Below are positions 9,372 to 18,977 of a stretch of 64,000 nt of DNA, piece by piece. The notes beneath the pieces were generated by a model, which did no database searches, had not been told where the DNA came from, and saw nothing but the letters and a program-made list of their open reading frames with translations. Source of the stretch: Gammaproteobacteria bacterium (GTDB taxonomy: Bacteria; Pseudomonadota; Gammaproteobacteria; Methylococcales; Methylomonadaceae); assembly GCA_024277935.1 (NCBI GenBank), contig JAJRUF010000008.1:1-64000 (forward strand), in the 5' to 3' direction. Made by a program: the position numbers and the translations under genes. Positions within the stretch are counted from its first letter, which is position 1, and each line of letters opens with the position of its first letter.

Positions 9372-11141
9372 TTATAGCGTGATTAAAGCTTCACCAACGG
9401 TAACGGTATCGCCCTCTTTTACATTAAGCAGGCTAACAGTTCCCGCTATTTTTGAGCGAACCTCGGTTTCCATTTTCATAGCTTCCATAATTAAAACAAT
9501 ATCACCTGATAAAACTTGAGAACCTGGCGAAACATTCATTTTTAAGATAATACCTGCCATAGGTGATTCAACTATTTCACCATGACTATGAACCGGTGCT
9601 ACCTGGGTATTACTTGTTTGATGTACGCTAATATTTGAGCCTCCAGGCCCAACTGCTACATTAAAGTTTCTTCCATCTACATTTACAGAGTAGGTTTCAG
9701 TGGGGGTACTTTCTACCGAGGCTTTTGTAGCGGTAAATGCTTCAGGGTCTGGTGCAGCTTCAAAAGCACTAGGATTGTTGCGATTGACAATAAACTTCCA
9801 GCCAACTTGAGCAAAAAGGCCATTAATTAAAGCATCTTCTTCAATATTTTCAGCCAGTTTTACCCCTTCGACCTTTGCTTTTTCTTTGACTTCAGCAATC
9901 AGTTTGTGCATTTCTGCTTCAATCAGGTCGGCTGGGCGACAAGTGATAGCCTCTTCACCATCGAGTACACGGGCTTGTAAATCTTTATTTACAGTAGCAG
10001 GTGCCGCACCATATTCACCTTTTAATACGCCCGCTGTTTCTTTGGTAATTGTTTTGTAACGCTCACCTGCAATAACGTTGAGTACAGCTTGAGTTCCAAC
10101 AATTTGTGAAGTTGGAGTTACTAAAGGAATAAAGCCCAAATCTTCACGGACTCTAGGAATCTCTTTTAATACTTCATCAAATTTATCAGCCGCTCCTTGT
10201 TCTTTAAGTTGGCTCTCCATGTTGGTTAACATGCCGCCAGGAACTTGAGAGATTAGGATTCGACTATCAACACCCTTTAAGCTACCTTCGTACTCTGCGT
10301 ATTTTTTCCGAATATCTCTAAAATAATGCGCAATGTCTTCAAGTTTAATGAGGTCTAAACCTGTTTCCCTCTCTTGACCTTCTAGACTTGCAACAATGGT
10401 TTCTGTAGGGCTATGGCCATAAGTCATGCTTAAGGAAGAAATAGCGGTATCAACATTATCAATGCCTGCTTCAGCTGCTTTAATAATGGTTGGAACACTT
10501 AGGCCTGTAGTAGCATGGCAATGTAGGTGTACTGGAATATCAGTTGCTTGCTTTAGTTTTGTTACCAATTCAAAAGCGTCATAAGGTTTTAATAAGCCGG
10601 CCATATCTTTGATGCATATAGAATGGGCTCCCATATCTTCAATCTGTTTTCCTTGAATGACCCATTTATCTATAGTATGAAAAGGGCTGGTAGTGTAAGA
10701 AATTGTACCCTGAGCATGTGCATCAGTATTAAGAACAGCTTTAACCGCCTGTTCAATATTACGCATATCATTCATCGCATCAAAAATGCGGAATACATCC
10801 ATACCATTTATAGCGCATCGCTCAACAAACTTATCAACTACATCGTCTGCATAGTGACGATAGCCTAAAATATTTTGGCCACGAAATAACATTTGTTGTG
10901 GCGTATTGGGCATCGCTGCTTTTAACAAACGCAATCTTTCCCAGGGGTCTTCACCTAGGTATCTAATACAAGCATCAAATGTTGCACCACCCCATGATTC
11001 AATAGACCAATAACCTATTTGATCTAATTTTTCACAAATGGGAAGCATATCTTCGATACGCAAACGAGTTGCCAAGATTGACTGATGTGCATCTCGCAAA
11101 ACAACTTCTGTAATACCTAAAGGTTTGTTAACCTTTGCCAT
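9372..11141 (-). CDS. oadA: Oxaloacetate decarboxylase alpha subunit, biotin carboxyl carrier domain at C-terminus
   Basis: [20 protein letters not shown]-terminus; EAMKMETEV biotinylation motif. Confidence 0.95.
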   Translation of the reverse strand: MAKVNKPLGITEVVLRDAHQSILATRLRIEDMLPICEKLDQIGYWSIESWGGATFDACIRYLGEDPWERLRLLKAAMPNTPQQMLFRGQNILGYRHYADDVVDKFVERCAINGMDVFRIFDAMNDMRNIEQAVKAVLNTDAHAQGTISYTTSPFHTIDKWVIQGKQIEDMGAHSICIKDMAGLLKPYDAFELVTKLKQATDIPVHLHCHATTGLSVPTIIKAAEAGIDNVDTAISSLSMTYGHSPTETIVASLEGQERETGLDLIKLEDIAHYFRDIRKKYAEYEGSLKGVDSRILISQVPGGMLTNMESQLKEQGAADKFDEVLKEIPRVREDLGFIPLVTPTSQIVGTQAVLNVIAGERYKTITKETAGVLKGEYGAAPATVNKDLQARVLDGEEAITCRPADLIEAEMHKLIAEVKEKAKVEGVKLAENIEEDALINGLFAQVGWKFIVNRNNPSAFEAAPDPEAFTATKASVESTPTETYSVNVDGRNFNVAVGPGGSNISVHQTSNTQVAPVHSHGEIVESPMAGIILKMNVSPGSQVLSGDIVLIMEAMKMETEVRSKIAGTVSLLNVKEGDTVTVGEALITL

Positions 11142-11222
11142 ATTTTATCTCCTGTGACTTTTTTGGGTCAGTTTTATTAAAGCCTACTTTGTGGGCTGGC
11201 TTTAAGTTTCCTATAAAATAAA

Positions 11223-11462
11223 TTATTTATGTTTGTTACGGTATTTATGTACCGCTGCACTAATGGCAGCAATAGTGCCGACATCAGTGTGGCTAGTCAA
11301 AGCCGATGTTGGAACTGTTGCTGTGATAGGCTCTTCTGGAAAGAAGCGTTGAATTATTGCTGTCATAATATTTATCATTACAATGAGTAAAGCTAAAAAG
11401 GCGAAAACTATTCCCATCCCTATAAACATTAGCTCTATACCAGCAGTCATCATTTCGGTCAT
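11223..11462 (-). CDS. oadG: OadG family decarboxylase gamma subunit
   Basis: Small single-TM protein immediately upstream of oadA. Confidence 0.85.
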   Translation of the reverse strand: MTEMMTAGIELMFIGMGIVFAFLALLIVMINIMTAIIQRFFPEEPITATVPTSALTSHTDVGTIAAISAAVHKYRNKHK

Positions 11463-11585
11463 GATTATTCTCTATTTAGAAACAAATATTTTCGGATTAT
11501 AACATATTTTTTATGACAGTTTTTCTGAGAGGGATCTTTGTGTCACAGAGCTGTTAGTATGAATAAACCTTTATAGGCGTTAAAG

Positions 11586-11717
11586 TTAAGGAATGTGTAC
11601 GGAATAACTTCCCGAAATTATAACGTAGGGTTTTTGTTTCAGGTGGAGTGAGAGCATTTCACTTGGAGCAAAAAGACAAGTTAGAAATCGGTAAGTTGTT
11701 TCGTGTACGTTCCTAAG
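11586..11717. repeat. MITE-like element with imperfect terminal inverted repeats
   Basis: Left ttaaggaatgtgtacggaataactt; right aagttgtttcgtgtacgttcctaa. Related arms at 7972-7992 and 59068-59121. Confidence 0.65.
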
Positions 11718-11753
11718 TGTAGAATGAATTTTATATAAAATTTGGAAACCATA

Positions 11754-12143
11754 ATGGACAAGCAAAAAACAGAACAACAATGGCGAGAAATGCTTTCTGC
11801 TGAACAATTTGAAGTTTGTAGAAATAAGGGAACCGAACCTCCTTTTACTGGGAAATATACTGATTGTAAAAAGGTGGGTGTCTATATATGTGCCTGTTGT
11901 GGAAAAAGTTTGTTTGATTCTGACACTAAATTTAACTCAGGTTCTGGCTGGCCAAGTTTTTGGAATATTATTGATGCTAATAATATTAAACAAATTTCTG
12001 ACAATAGCCTAGGAATGAAACGAGTAGAAGTAATATGTAAATCGTGTGGTGCGCATTTGGGACATGTGTTTGAGGATGGGCCCCAACCAACAGGCTTACG
12101 TTATTGTATTAATTCAGTTTCTTTGGAGCTACAAGAAAAATGA
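11754..12143 (+). CDS. msrB: Peptide-methionine (R)-S-oxide reductase
   Basis: CxxC zinc sites (CACC, CKSC), [14 protein letters not shown] catalytic motif. Confidence 0.95.
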   Translation: MDKQKTEQQWREMLSAEQFEVCRNKGTEPPFTGKYTDCKKVGVYICACCGKSLFDSDTKFNSGSGWPSFWNIIDANNIKQISDNSLGMKRVEVICKSCGAHLGHVFEDGPQPTGLRYCINSVSLELQEK

Positions 12144-13447
12144 GTACAGCACGCCAACAAGTTGAAGCATTACTAGATTTTATTGATAAAAGTCCAAGTG
12201 CTTTTCATGCAGTAAAAAATATAAAAAAAAAATTAATTTTATTTGGTTTTAAAGAACTTAAGGAGACTGATAAATGGTGTTTTAAACCGGCTGGGCGATA
12301 TTTTGTCGTGAGAGATGATTCATCAATCATTTTTTTTGTTCTGGGAAGTAAGCCGTTAGCAGAAACAGGATATAGAATATTAGGTGCACATACAGATTCC
12401 CCAAGCTTAAAAATAAAGCCAAATGCGCTTATACATTCAGATGGCTTGCTTAGATTGGGGGTGGAAATTTATGGGGGGCCCATCCTTGCAACATTTACAG
12501 ATAGAGATTTAAGTCTCGCCGGTAGAGTAAGTTATAAGAAAGTTGATGGCAGTATTACCAGTCAATTGGTTAAATTTGACCAAGCCTTATTACGCTTGCC
12601 TAATTTAGCTATTCATATGAATAGGATGGTAAATGAAGAGGGCTTAAAGTTAGATAAACAAAATGAACTGGCCTTGATTTTATCGGAGTCTGTTGCAGAG
12701 CAATTGTCGTCTAAGTCTTTAGATAAGTTACTAGCAACTGCTTTGCACATAGAGGTTGATAGTATTTTAGCTTGGGAATTGAATGTGTACGATACTCAAA
12801 AAGGTAGTTTTTGGGGGGATAGGCAACAATTTTATGCAGATAGCCAGTTGGATAATTTAGCCTCCTGCCATGCAGGCTTACAAGCGATGTTAAATGAAGC
12901 GACTTTAGTTGCCGATAATACTCTAGTCGGTGCTTTTTTTGACCATGAAGAGATAGGCAGTGAAAGTACCAAAGGAGCTAATGGCTGTTTTTTACCTGAT
13001 GTTTTACAGCGGATTGCTTTTGCATTAGAGGTTGATAAAGAAGACTACCGGCGAGCATTAGCACAAAGTTTTATGATCAGTGCGGATATGGCACATGCTT
13101 ATCAGCCTAACTTTCCTTTAGCTTATGAGCCTGAACATAAAGTAACGGTTAATAAAGGGCCGGTTATTAAAGTCAATGCTAACCATAGATATAGTACTGA
13201 AAGTATTTCGGCAGCAAAATTTATTCACTGGTGTGAGGAGAGTGAGGTACCTTATCAAACCTATTCACACCGAACAGATATTCCTTGCGGAAGCACCATT
13301 GGCCCAATAAGCTCAGCAAAGTTAGGTATTAGATCAATTGATGTAGGAAACCCAATGTGGGCAATGCATAGTATAAGAGAAAGTGCGGGAGTTGAGGATC
13401 ATCATTATATGATAAAGGTAATTAATACTTTTTTCTCGGCAGAGTAG
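12140..13447 (+). CDS. apeB: M18 family aminopeptidase
   Basis: [38 protein letters not shown] overlap with msrB. Confidence 0.93.
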   Translation: MSTARQQVEALLDFIDKSPSAFHAVKNIKKKLILFGFKELKETDKWCFKPAGRYFVVRDDSSIIFFVLGSKPLAETGYRILGAHTDSPSLKIKPNALIHSDGLLRLGVEIYGGPILATFTDRDLSLAGRVSYKKVDGSITSQLVKFDQALLRLPNLAIHMNRMVNEEGLKLDKQNELALILSESVAEQLSSKSLDKLLATALHIEVDSILAWELNVYDTQKGSFWGDRQQFYADSQLDNLASCHAGLQAMLNEATLVADNTLVGAFFDHEEIGSESTKGANGCFLPDVLQRIAFALEVDKEDYRRALAQSFMISADMAHAYQPNFPLAYEPEHKVTVNKGPVIKVNANHRYSTESISAAKFIHWCEESEVPYQTYSHRTDIPCGSTIGPISSAKLGIRSIDVGNPMWAMHSIRESAGVEDHHYMIKVINTFFSAE

Positions 13448-13785
13448 AATTGCTGAAACTTTAATCTATACTTGGTTTATTGTTTCAGAATGATGTTAAA
13501 GTAAAGAATAAACGCTAGAGTAACGGTTTATTAAGGTTGCTCTATTTCGCATTATAAAGAAGTTAAATAACTATAAAGAAAACGGATGGTACCAAGCTAT
13601 TTGATCAAAATGGCTCTGTGCTTTCCTTGCCCTCTGTGGTGAATGAGCTAAATTTTTACATACTCGTAAGTGTTTTTCTATTTTTTATGCACCGATAAAT
13701 ATACCCTTTGGAAAAGTAATGAAATTAATTGGTAATAGGCAGTTTATAAAGATTTGTTTGGTTTTTGTAAGGTAAAAAAATTTTA

Positions 13786-14313
13786 ATGAGGCTATTCATT
13801 TTTATCTTAAGTTCTTTATTTTTTAGTCAGTCAATTGCTGGAGAGAATAGTATTGAATATAAAATTAAAGCAGGCTATCTTTATAATTTTACTAAATTTA
13901 TTACCTGGCCTGAAAATAAATTAGAAACATTTAATTTATGTATTCTAGGCAAAGATCCCTTTGGAACTATTTTAAACCCTATCGAAAAAAGATTGGTCAA
14001 GGGAAAGCCCATTCGGCTTATTCGAATTCAAAAAATATCTGAAGCTAGGCTCTGTCATATTATCTATACAGCAGAGCCTTCACAGGCTGGTATATTAATA
14101 TCAGGTGCTTTAACCATTGACTCTTTTCCTCTCAAATTAACCGTCGGAGAATCAAAGCAATTTACCTATCAAGGAGGGATGATTTCATTTTTTAAGCGAG
14201 AGGGGAAAATACGTTTACATATTAACTTACAGAGACTTAGAGAAAGTGGCTTAGAAGTGAGTGCAAAACTTTTAGAAGTGGCAGATGTTTATGTAGGAGG
14301 TGAGCATGATTAA
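13786..14313 (+). CDS. YfiR family protein
   Basis: Secreted; KIKAGYLYNFTKFITWPE and LCILGKDPFG are typical of YfiR/DUF4154. Confidence 0.9.
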   Translation: MRLFIFILSSLFFSQSIAGENSIEYKIKAGYLYNFTKFITWPENKLETFNLCILGKDPFGTILNPIEKRLVKGKPIRLIRIQKISEARLCHIIYTAEPSQAGILISGALTIDSFPLKLTVGESKQFTYQGGMISFFKREGKIRLHINLQRLRESGLEVSAKLLEVADVYVGGEHD

Positions 14314-16681
14314 ACCTTTGCAAAACCTTCCCATTCAAAAGAAACTGTTATCAATTCTACTTTTTTCCAGTATCTCTAGTTTAGTGATTGCAGCCTTTTT
14401 ATTACTCATCTTTGAAGCCTCAGATTTTAAGAAAAATGCACAAGATGAATTATCTACAATGGCACAGTTAATTGCAAATCGCAGTACGGCTGCTTTATCT
14501 TTTGATGACCAAAAATTAGCCAAAGAAAATTTATCTCCTTTAGAGAAAGTAACAACCGTTGAATCAGCTTGTATTTATAACAGCCAAGGAAAGATATTTA
14601 GTGATTTTAAGGCACCAAGTTACCAAGGTAAGCTTTGTCCTTTGCAATATATTGGACAACAGACTTATTTTGACCACACAAAATTACACATTTATAAATT
14701 AGTCGAGTTAGAGTCTGAGACGCTAGGTATAGTCTATATCCAGGCTGATATTGAAAAAAAATTCTTACGCAAAATACAATCTATCACTTTGCTTTTTGTT
14801 GGGCTGTTTGTCGCAACTGTTGTTACTTTTTTATTAACAACACCTTTATTGCTTGTTATTACTCGTCCTCTCAATAAACTATTAGCGACTGTACACAAAA
14901 TCACACATAAGCAAGATTTTTCATTGCGCGCTTTAAAGCAGGGGGATGATGAAGTAGGTGAATTAGTCGATGCTTTTAATGCGATGGTTGAGACGGTAGA
15001 GCAGAAAAATACAGAGCTAACGGTTGCTAAAAATCATTATCGAGCTCTTTATGATGATAATCCAACGATGATTTTTCATTTGAGTATAGATGGCATGATT
15101 GTTTCAGTGAATAGTTTTGGTGCTAAACAGTTGGACTTAAGTAGTGAAGAGCTACAAGGTCGATCAATTTATGACTTTGTACACCCAGAAGATCAATTAC
15201 TTGCAAAAATGCTGTTTGATTTGTGTTTAGCATCACCGCATAAAATATATAAACAAGAACTTAGACAGGTTTGTCGTGATGGCAGGGTGATTTGGGTTAG
15301 AGAAACAGCGCGTATTATCAATAATGAAAACCAGCAAATTGATTTTTTACTGGTTTGTGAAGATGTGACAGAAACCAAGCTGTTAGCAGAAAAAATTGTC
15401 TACCAGGCGAGTCATGATGCATTAACTGATTTGGTTAACAGAGTTGAGTTTGATGGGCTTGTTCAACAATCAGTGCAACAGGCGCATACCAATAGAACAC
15501 ATCATGCGCTTTGCTATTTAGATTTGGATCAGTTTAAGGTTGTTAATGATACCAGTGGTCATATGGCAGGAGATGAACTATTAAGACAATTAGGTGATGT
15601 TTTAAAGAAACAAATCAGAAAAGAAGATACTTTGGCGCGTTTAGGAGGCGATGAGTTTGGTATTTTGATGAATAACTGCTCATTGGACGAAGCTTGTCAT
15701 GCCTGTGAAAAGCTCAGGAATATAATTAGAGACTTTCAATTTGCCTGGGAAAGTAGAAGTTTTTCTGTTGGTGTCAGTATTGGTATTTCATCGATTAACT
15801 CTAGTACTGGTAATGCAGGTGATGCTTTAAAAGAGGCCGATGCAGCTTGTTATGCAGCAAAAGAAAAAGGCCGGAATCGGGTGCATGTTTTTAGACCTGA
15901 TGATGAGGAGCTGGCTTTACGGCAAGGTGAAATGCAATGGGTAGAAAAAATTCAACATGGACTTGATGAAAACCGCTTTGTTTTATATGCTCAACTTATT
16001 GTTCCTATTGCAGAGCATAGCCAAGAAGGTTTGCATTTTGAAACCTTGGTTCGATTTTTAGATGAACAGGGGAATATTATTCCACCTGGTGCTTTTTTGC
16101 CTGCAGCTGAACGTTATAATTTAGCAACTCATTTGGATAAGTGGGTTATTTCGCACTTATTTGAGTGGTTAGCAAGCCATCAGGACTGTCTGGATAAACT
16201 GGAACTGTGTTCTATCAACTTGTCAGGGCTGTCACTATCTGATGAAAGCATGCTGAGCTTTATAAATAATATGTTTAAACAACATGCTATTCCAACCGAA
16301 AAAATTTGTTTTGAGATTACAGAAACAGCGGCAATTTCCAGTTTAAATAGCGCGACAAAATTTATTCAGCAATTAAGAAAAAAGGGTTGTTCTTTTTCCT
16401 TGGATGATTTTGGTAGCGGCCTTTCTTCATTTGCGTATTTAAAAAATTTACCCGTTGATTATTTAAAAATTGATGGTTTGTTTGTGAAAGATATTCTTGA
16501 GGATAAAGTTGATTTAGCAATGGTTAGATCAATTAATGAAGTAGGCCATGTTATGGGTAAAAAGACCATTGCAGAATTTGTTGAGAATAAGGAGGTTTTT
16601 AATCTACTTAATAAATTAGGTGTGGATTATGCTCAAGGTTATGGCATAGCAAAGCCGATGCCTCTAGATGAATTGTTATGA
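14306..16681 (+). CDS. Membrane GGDEF/EAL regulator with HAMP and PAS domains
   Basis: CHASE8-like periplasmic region, PAS, RLGGDEF, and EAL-domain motifs LDDFGSG and YLKIDGLFV. GTG at 14300 is an alternative start. Confidence 0.93.
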   Translation: MIKPLQNLPIQKKLLSILLFSSISSLVIAAFLLLIFEASDFKKNAQDELSTMAQLIANRSTAALSFDDQKLAKENLSPLEKVTTVESACIYNSQGKIFSDFKAPSYQGKLCPLQYIGQQTYFDHTKLHIYKLVELESETLGIVYIQADIEKKFLRKIQSITLLFVGLFVATVVTFLLTTPLLLVITRPLNKLLATVHKITHKQDFSLRALKQGDDEVGELVDAFNAMVETVEQKNTELTVAKNHYRALYDDNPTMIFHLSIDGMIVSVNSFGAKQLDLSSEELQGRSIYDFVHPEDQLLAKMLFDLCLASPHKIYKQELRQVCRDGRVIWVRETARIINNENQQIDFLLVCEDVTETKLLAEKIVYQASHDALTDLVNRVEFDGLVQQSVQQAHTNRTHHALCYLDLDQFKVVNDTSGHMAGDELLRQLGDVLKKQIRKEDTLARLGGDEFGILMNNCSLDEACHACEKLRNIIRDFQFAWESRSFSVGVSIGISSINSSTGNAGDALKEADAACYAAKEKGRNRVHVFRPDDEELALRQGEMQWVEKIQHGLDENRFVLYAQLIVPIAEHSQEGLHFETLVRFLDEQGNIIPPGAFLPAAERYNLATHLDKWVISHLFEWLASHQDCLDKLELCSINLSGLSLSDESMLSFINNMFKQHAIPTEKICFEITETAAISSLNSATKFIQQLRKKGCSFSLDDFGSGLSSFAYLKNLPVDYLKIDGLFVKDILEDKVDLAMVRSINEVGHVMGKKTIAEFVENKEVFNLLNKLGVDYAQGYGIAKPMPLDELL

Positions 16682-18669
16682 GTCATATTGTAAATAGCAA
16701 AAATGGGTGTGGCTTTTTTCAGGTAATGATTACTTTATGCTTATTTGGTTTTGCTTTCGATTTAAGAAGTGAAACACTAGCGAATACTTTTTTTGATATG
16801 AGCCTGGAAGAACTGGCTGATATTGAAATTACCTCCGTCGCTAAAAAGCCACAAAAGAAAAGTTTTGCGGCATCATCGGTTTTTGTTGTAAGTCAGCAAG
16901 ATATTAAACGATCAGGCGTTACTACAATTCCAGATGCTTTACGCATGGTGCCTGGCGTTCAGGTTGCTAAACTTGATTCAAATAAATGGGCCATTTCTAT
17001 TCGTGGTTTTAATGATATTTTTACCAATAAATTATTAATTCTAGTGGATGGGCGGACGGTATATTCTCCTTTTTTTGGTGGGGCCCGTTGGGATACTATT
17101 GATACTATTCTACAAGATATAGAACGTATTGAGGTTGTCAGAGGCCCTGGGGGGACTTTATGGGGAGCAAATGCAGTTAATGGTGTCATAAATATTATTA
17201 CCAAAAAGGCAAAAGACAGTGCAGGGTTGTTGCTTAGTGCTCTTGCAGGAAATAAAGAAAAAGGGCAGTTAAGTATCAGATATGGAGGGGACATTAATAA
17301 AAATACACAGTATCGAATCTATGCCAAAGGGTTTGAAAAAGATAGGGCTGAAAATGGAGCCGATGATTGGCGTATGGGGAGGGCTGGGTTTAGGGTAGAT
17401 AGCGAACCTAGTCAACAAGATAAGGTAACGATACAAACAGGAATTTATGCAGGTGAAGAGGGGGAGAGAGCTATATCAAACGTGACTACTCCACCTTTTG
17501 GTACATTTGCAAGTAAGGCAGAAGTTTTTGGTAGTCATGTCTTATTGCGTTGGGACAGGAACCTTGAAGACGGTGCCAATTTAACACTTCAAGCCTATTA
17601 TGATCGTGCTGAAAGAAAACACTTTTATGTGAGTGATAAGCGCGATACGGTTGATATAGATTTTCAGCATCGTTTATATCGTTTTTGGAAACAAGAGTTT
17701 GTTTGGGGTGCTGGGTTTCGGTATATAGGAGATAAAGCCTTAGCAGGAACATTAATGTCATTATCCTCAGAAAAGCGATCTGATCAAATATATAGTGGAT
17801 TTATCCAGGACGAAATTAGCTTAATTGATGAGCAGTTAATTTTAACGCTTGGATCTAAAGTTGAACATAATAGTTATACTGGATTTGAATATCAGCCGAG
17901 TGCTCGCTTGCTTTGGAAGCCGTATGATAAGCATAGTCTATGGGGGGCTGTTTCTCGAGCCGTTAGAGTGCCTAGTAGAGTGGAGCAAGATGCTTTTTTA
18001 CAGCGCAGACAAATAGTTCCTGGAGTGGTTTTAGCTATACAGGGTAATAGAAAGATGAAAGCTGAAAAATTGATAGCTTATGAGCTGGGCTACCGTTTTT
18101 TAGAAAAACAATTCAGTTTTGATCTTAGTGTTTTTTATAATAAGTATGATAATTTGCGTTCGGTTGAGAAATCATCAACGACCTTACCCGGTTTTTTTCC
18201 TTTAATTTTGGGAAATAAATTATATGGTGAAACCTACGGGATAGAATTATCCACTAGTTGGGCGGTAAATAAAAACTGGCGTTTACAAGGTGGGTATTCT
18301 TTTATTCAAATGCAGCTGCATAAAGAGGTATTAAGTACTGATACTACTGAAGAAGCAGATGAAGGTGACACGCCCCATCACCAGTTTAACCTTAGGTCAT
18401 TATGGCAAATGACAGAACAATGGAAACTGGATACAGCAGTACGCTATGTGGGCAGGGTAAAAGAAGCTAGTTTATCCAGAAAAGGTGCTGTTGTTCCCTA
18501 TGTAACAATAGATTTACGGCTAGCATGGCAAGCCCGCAAGGAGTTGGAATTATCAGTTGTTGGTCAAAATTTATTGGGTAAGCATAGGGAGTTTCGTGGG
18601 TCAACTGTGGATACACAGGCGACAGATGTTGAACCTAGCGTGTATGTTAAAGTGGATTGGCATATTTAA
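16678..18669 (+). CDS. TonB-dependent receptor
   Basis: Plug domain VPGVQVAKLDSNKWAISIRGF, VRGPGGTLWGANAVNGVINIITK; beta-barrel C-terminus. Confidence 0.92.
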   Translation: MSHIVNSKNGCGFFQVMITLCLFGFAFDLRSETLANTFFDMSLEELADIEITSVAKKPQKKSFAASSVFVVSQQDIKRSGVTTIPDALRMVPGVQVAKLDSNKWAISIRGFNDIFTNKLLILVDGRTVYSPFFGGARWDTIDTILQDIERIEVVRGPGGTLWGANAVNGVINIITKKAKDSAGLLLSALAGNKEKGQLSIRYGGDINKNTQYRIYAKGFEKDRAENGADDWRMGRAGFRVDSEPSQQDKVTIQTGIYAGEEGERAISNVTTPPFGTFASKAEVFGSHVLLRWDRNLEDGANLTLQAYYDRAERKHFYVSDKRDTVDIDFQHRLYRFWKQEFVWGAGFRYIGDKALAGTLMSLSSEKRSDQIYSGFIQDEISLIDEQLILTLGSKVEHNSYTGFEYQPSARLLWKPYDKHSLWGAVSRAVRVPSRVEQDAFLQRRQIVPGVVLAIQGNRKMKAEKLIAYELGYRFLEKQFSFDLSVFYNKYDNLRSVEKSSTTLPGFFPLILGNKLYGETYGIELSTSWAVNKNWRLQGGYSFIQMQLHKEVLSTDTTEEADEGDTPHHQFNLRSLWQMTEQWKLDTAVRYVGRVKEASLSRKGAVVPYVTIDLRLAWQARKELELSVVGQNLLGKHREFRGSTVDTQATDVEPSVYVKVDWHI

Positions 18670-18690
18670 TGTGGGAGAGCTAAGGCAATT

Positions 18691-18834
18691 CGCAACAAAT
18701 AACCCCACCCACCTTGCTGGTCTTTTTGTCCCTGCTCAAACAATCTCAATCGTTACGTAGCCAGCTATGCGCCTCTTGAGATAATTTGAGCAGAAACAAA
18801 AACCCTGCGTAACATGGGTAGGTTATTTGTTGCG
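18691..18834. repeat. MITE-like imperfect inverted repeat, about 50-bp arms
   Basis: Left cgcaacaaataaccccaccca...cctgctcaaa; right tttgagcagaaacaaaaaccctgcg...tgggtaggttatttgttgcg. Confidence 0.7.
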
Positions 18835-18977
18835 CGTTATCTAAGGGACTAAAAACATAGAGTAGCATTTCGAGTTGTTGGTTAAGAACAGCAGAGAATG
18901 GGAGCGTGTTTTAAAAGCTCTCGTTATATTTTTGTAATGAGTCGGGTAAGATTTATGGAAATTTTAACAGAGAAATT

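Noticed and set aside
18557-18760. 67-aa ORF after the first TonB receptor
   Set aside because: Overlaps the receptor 3' end and the MITE-like arm in another frame.
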